From Elysia chlorotica (taxonomy: Eukaryota > Mollusca > Gastropoda > Plakobranchidae), in NCBI GenBank assembly GCA_003991915.1, contig RQTK01000440.1:96694-160693 (forward strand): a stretch of DNA of 64,000 bases, written 5' to 3'. Positions 62,801-64,000 of this stretch are shown piece by piece (the first letter of the stretch is position 1; every line of letters starts with the position of its first letter). A model generated the notes under the pieces. That model saw only the letters and a program-made list of their open reading frames with translations. It was not told the DNA's origin and did no database searches. The position numbers and the translations under genes were made by a program.

Positions 62801-63798
62801 TGTATCTTTGAGAGAGGCAAGCCTCTCCAGGCATACTGAGTCAACATTTGCTAGTACAGTAGTAGCAAACCTCAAATCTACATATATGGTTATAATAATT
62901 TTTTCCTGTCAACTTACCAGTACCTCAAATTCACATATATGATTATAATAATTTTTTCATCTGCCAATTCATCCCCAGAAATTTCTGACTTGGAGATGGA
63001 GAGCGAGGGACTCGCCGACATGCTCGACACAGACGAAGGCCCCGACTCATTCATGACTGAACTTTTCGTGAGGGACCCGGACTCTGGCATCACCTACAGG
63101 CAGACCCAGCTGCTTCAGGTACTGTGCCTTGATTATGGGTTGTGAAAATACGGGGCAAAATGGCGTGTGTGGTGGAGTGTTGGCCTCCTTCAATTGGGGG
63201 GAGGGGGGTAAAGTAAAGATTACGGGAACCCGGAGGGTAGTTTTATCTACAATCGAATCTGCTTAAATTAAGATAAACCTTGTTTAATTGTAGCTTTGTT
63301 CTGGAGGGAAGTTCTATCTACAGTAGACTCTGCTTAAATTAAGATAAACCTTGTTTAAGTGTAGCTTTGTTTGCAGGTAAGTTATATCTACAAGACCCAT
63401 TCCTCATTTTATACCCTTCAGTTGCTATTTAATATAAACTTAGAATAAGAATAAATTCCTCATTTTATACCTTTCAGTTGCTGTTAAATATAAACTTTTC
63501 TAGGCTGCCTCAAAGGGTTTTGTCTTATTCTTATTAAATTTTAGGCAACAGCTTATCTCCAAAAGCGAGAAAAACAATAAATGTGTAACTCTTCTTATTT
63601 AATCCCAATAAATCTGTAACTCTTCTTATTTAATCCCAATAAATGTGTAACTCTTCTCGTTTAATCCAATGTGTTGCTTCTCATGCTTGTCCACAGGACG
63701 ACCCTCCGAACCACGGACTGCTGGAGGATACAGATGCCATAGGAGGACTGGACGTTAACTTTGTGGAGGATTACCTTACCTTTCACCCAATGGAATAA
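53994..63798 (+). CDS. ZXDC: ZXD-family zinc-finger transcription factor (ZXDC-like), 3' part with stop
   Basis: Exons: 53994-54189, 55205-55379, 55758-55931, 57913-57993, 58691-58756, 59204-59454, 60844-60974, 61412-61659, 62979-63118 and 63697-63798. They join in frame to 520 codons plus TAA. Six C2H2 fingers come first: CPEPGC, CKHPGC, CTYQGC, CSICQK, CPVSGC and CPMEGC. ZXD proteins have ten fingers, and this set matches their last ones in order (for example SEHLKGHLITH and SSLYVHLKKH). After a linker come a Gln/Pro-rich stretch and a GSARTDPR block shared with ZXDC, then acidic C-terminal exons. Human ZXDC acts in the nucleus and helps CIITA activate MHC class II genes; the mollusc role is unknown. 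The first four fingers and the start are absent from the window. The exon-edge duplications are described separately. Confidence 0.87.
54246..54300 (+). repeat. ZXDC: Copy of the finger-exon end plus donor
   Basis: Repeats the last 47 bases of exon 53,994-54,189 (ACCAACAGCTGCACACCGGG onwards) with its TATCAG|GTGAGA donor, 103 bases downstream. It lacks an acceptor and the front of the exon, so it is unlikely to be an independent exon. Confidence 0.88.
54600..54700 (+). repeat. ZXDC: Second diverged copy of exon end plus donor
   Basis: GAAGTCATTTGTGTGCATCT and ATCAG|GTGGGT match the exon end and donor region (GAAGCCTTTTGTGTGCACCT, ATCAG|GTGAGA), followed by intron bases with GGAAGTAGCCT. It recurs at 54,895. 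Confidence 0.7.
54895..54997 (+). repeat. ZXDC: Third diverged copy of exon end plus donor
   Basis: GAAGCCAGTTATGTGCGTCT, ATCAG|GTGGGT and following bases resemble 54,600-54,700 through GGAAGTAGCCT and the A-run with CAAAAGAAATCA, so this is a tandem duplication of about 295 bp. Confidence 0.7.
55033..55125 (+). mobile_element. SINE 3' tail
   Basis: TTGTCAGACGTCCGTCTTGG, GTCCGTCCACAATATAGCC, TGATGTTGGACGTTAAA, then a (CAACT)n-like end, in the intron between the first two ZXD exons seen here. Confidence 0.85.
55995..56196 (+). mobile_element. Broken SINE heads and body
   Basis: Head-like GTGGTTGCGCAAGTGGTAGA and GTCGGTGTCAGTGTAATGTG, then a second body part with CCCTGGGGTAGAAAATCGGC and GGTCTGTGGTTCGAGGC, then CTACTGGTTGGGTCGGT. 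At 56,196 it runs directly into the duplicated exon. Confidence 0.65.
56197..56342 (+). repeat. ZXDC: Duplicated partial zinc-finger exon with donor
   Basis: Near-identical to 55,814-55,957. It contains the last 39 codons of exon 55,758-55,931 (CACGACGAGTCTGG onwards, including the CPMEGC finger), its GTGAGT-type donor and about 20 intron bases. It lacks the acceptor and the exon front; SINE sequence abuts it instead. Almost no divergence, so it is recent. It cannot splice as a normal exon without a new acceptor. Confidence 0.9.
56345..56660 (-). mobile_element. Two SINE 3' portions in minus orientation
   Basis: Minus-strand copies of the SINE tail and body: TGGTTTAACGTCCAACAGCA, CACTATATAGGCTATA, CTGACAATTTTATGTGCTGC and CCATGACTCCTGTCTCAG, repeated a second time from about 56,492, then CAGTCACAATACACTAACAC. 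Confidence 0.8.
56800..57150 (+). mobile_element. Cluster of three SINE tails
   Basis: GTGTGGCAGCACATAAAAAA and TTGTCAGACGTCCGTCTTGG with TTGGACGTTAAACCAACC occur three times with decreasing similarity, near 56,815, 56,925 and 57,025. Confidence 0.8.
57606..57928 (+). repeat. ZXDC: Tandem duplication of an intron end, acceptor and exon start
   Basis: Two copies (about 57,620-57,780 and 57,783-57,928) share AACGAAATAGAAATAGTTTT, TCATTTGGTATTAAA, TTCTTTTCCTCACTTTTTTT and the acceptor TTTCAG followed by AGGGTGGTGCTAATG. In the first copy the exon stops after 15 bases; in the second it continues as exon 57,913-57,993. Confidence 0.92.
57994..58690. other. ZXDC-like intron, short internal duplications only
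   Basis: Repeated TTTTGATAAAAATT-type and TGTTCCAG-type pieces near 58,030-58,400, which resemble the intron end before the exon at 58,691 (TTTTGTTCCAG). No exon was recognised. Confidence 0.5.
58826..58995 (+). mobile_element. SINE, partly degraded
   Basis: Head-like GAAGGGCGCAAAGGCCCTGG, then CCCTGCTGGTTGGGTCG, then GTCAGTTTAATGTGACCTGC and a tail with TGCTGATGTTGGATGTTGAA and (CAA)n. Confidence 0.8.
59035..59115 (-). mobile_element. SINE body fragment
   Basis: Minus-strand body motif GAGTCACATTATAGTTTATA with CTGACCCAACCAGTAGGGGA and the following AAATTCGACAAAT. Confidence 0.7.
59343..59400 (+). repeat. ZXDC: CAG/CAA coding repeat (poly-Gln, then Gln-Pro)
   Basis: Mixed CAA and CAG codons give seven Gln in a row and then alternating Gln and Pro, inside exon 59,204-59,454. 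Such tracts are common in activation domains of transcription factors. Confidence 0.9.
59469..59573. repeat. (TGTC)n and (TC)n compound microsatellite
   Basis: About 15 TGTC/TGTCC units then (CT)n, starting about 15 bases after the donor of exon 59,204-59,454. Confidence 0.96.
59752..59815. repeat. (TC)n microsatellite
   Basis: A pure TC run of about 30 units in the same intron. Confidence 0.96.
60040..60220 (+). mobile_element. Old SINE copy
   Basis: Follows family order loosely: TACTGCTGGTTGGATTG, GTAACTTTAATGGGACCAAC, CCAAGACAAAAGTCCTGGTA, GTGTCAGACATTAGTC, then GACGGACATCAAATAA. Confidence 0.55.
60312..60436 (+). mobile_element. LINE 3' end, same family as 4.3-6.4 kb element
   Basis: AAGGAGTCACCGTTGCTACT, GTATAATGCATTAACTGTCT, GGACATCATGGGCACAACAT and CGTAAAACAAACTCACTCAC match 6,259-6,362 closely and end in the same (ACTC)n tail. 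Truncated at its 5' side, as usual for target-primed insertions. Confidence 0.88.
60437..60836 (+). repeat. ZXDC: About 41-bp minisatellite, ten units, each with an acceptor-like site
   Basis: Units read TTTGATTGGTTGATTGAGGT, AACATTTTTTCAGAGCATTA. Each has a T-run and CAG that resembles a 3' splice site. The last unit runs into the real acceptor TTTTTTTCCTCCAG at 60,843. The array starts right where the LINE tail ends. Confidence 0.92.
60975..61411. other. ZXDC-like intron, CT-rich start and AT-rich rest
   Basis: Imperfect CT repeats just after the donor (60,980-61,045), then AT-rich sequence with a palindromic ATATTATAT patch near 61,105-61,140. The acceptor at 61,410-61,411 follows a T-run and GGATAA. 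Confidence 0.6.
61658..62310 (+). repeat. ZXDC: Intron repeat array containing copies of the 5' splice site
   Basis: The true donor AG|GTATGTCAG at 61,658-61,668 recurs exactly at 62,047-62,057 and 62,203-62,213, and with one change at 61,735-61,745. Between them are repeated blocks with TTGCCTATTGCTTATTTGGT, ACCTCTATTAAAATTCAATA, and ACACAAATTTTGCCCATTGC. Confidence 0.9.
62311..62667. other. ZXDC-like intron, nothing recognised
   Basis: AT-rich intronic sequence between the donor-containing array and a SINE tail. Confidence 0.5.
62668..62755 (+). mobile_element. SINE tail fragment
   Basis: ATGGTATCCCCGCCCTGTCT, CGTGTGTGGCAGCACATAGA and TTGTCAGACGTCACTCTTGG with GTCCGTCCACAATATAGCC. The terminal (CAACT) part is missing. 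Confidence 0.85.
62885..62965. repeat. ZXDC: Short direct duplication before the acceptor
   Basis: ATATATGGTTATAATAATTTTTTC (split by small changes) occurs at about 62,882 and again at about 62,935, the second leading into the acceptor at 62,978. Confidence 0.6.
63236..63656. repeat. ZXDC: Three successive small tandem duplications in the last intron
   Basis: About 75-bp pair at 63,236-63,385 (ATCTGCTTAAATTAAGATAA), about 70-bp pair at 63,398-63,500 (TTCCTCATTTTATACC and TTCAGTTGCTATT-type), and a 34-bp unit repeated from 63,570 to 63,656 (AATAAATGTGTAACTCTTCT). Confidence 0.85.
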
Positions 63799-64000
63799 GA
63801 TTACCTTACCTTTCACCCAATGGAATAAGATTATCTTACCTTTCACCCAATGGAATAAGATTATCTTACCTTTCACCCAATGGAATAAGATTACCTTACC
63901 TTTCACCCAATGGAATAAGATTACCTTACCCTTTACCCGATGAAATAAGATTACCTTATCCACATGGAAAACAATTACACCCAATGGAATAAGATTACCT
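63769..64000 (+). repeat. ZXDC: 30-bp minisatellite built from the last ten codons including the stop
   Basis: The coding end GATTACCTTACCTTTCACCC-AATGGAATAA (positions 63,769-63,798) repeats in register at 63,799, 63,829, 63,859, 63,889 and 63,919, and in broken form to the window end. The first unit holds the true stop codon; the rest are in the 3' untranslated region. Confidence 0.95.

Overview
The window is animal nuclear DNA. The coding parts are short exons with GT-AG introns. The background is AT-rich and holds long (CT)n/(GA)n, (GATA)n, (TTG)n and (TAG)n microsatellites, fragments of LINEs with gag-like and RNase H domains, a mariner transposon, and many copies of one tRNA-derived SINE. 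The style of the repeats and the proteins suggests a mollusc, probably a gastropod; this is inference, because no species marker was seen.

Layout. 1-10,837: mostly non-coding, with microsatellites and one internally deleted non-LTR retrotransposon (about 4,335-6,368). 10,838-11,453: the last two coding exons of a VPS39/TGFBRAP1-family gene, whose earlier exons are not recognisable here. 11,454-24,039: non-coding, with an insertion flanked by a 26-bp direct repeat, a minus-strand SINE, an AGATCT-rich patch and a decayed minus-strand LINE with reverse transcriptase and RNase H. 24,090-49,711: the 5' half of a beta-spectrin gene: 21 coding exons giving 1,138 codons in one unbroken frame (two calponin-homology domains and about eight spectrin repeats), plus an alternative first coding exon at 30,359 behind a TATA-like box. 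Its introns hold SINEs, a LINE scrap, a deleted mariner inserted in a (TAG)n tract, and local tandem duplications. 49,879-51,583: possible terminal-inverted-repeat element containing a 79-base run of N. 53,994-63,798: the 3' part of a ZXD-family (ZXDC-like) zinc-finger transcription factor: ten coding exons and 520 residues up to the stop codon, with six C2H2 fingers and a long C-terminal region.

Two things stand out. First, beta-spectrin stops after an internal exon and the ZXD gene starts at an internal exon, on the same strand and on either side of an assembly gap. Each gene lacks about half, so the join needs checking. Second, the ZXD gene is full of tandem duplications that begin or end at exon edges: nine copies of one acceptor plus about 34 bp of exon fused to a SINE tail (about 197-bp period), three further copies of the matching exon end plus donor, a duplicated partial finger exon, a duplicated acceptor, a ten-copy array with acceptor-like units, repeated donor sequences, and a 30-bp minisatellite made of the last ten codons including the stop. 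This local turnover of splice-site sequence is the most unusual signal in the window.

The three genes show no operon-like arrangement; each appears to be an independent plus-strand unit.
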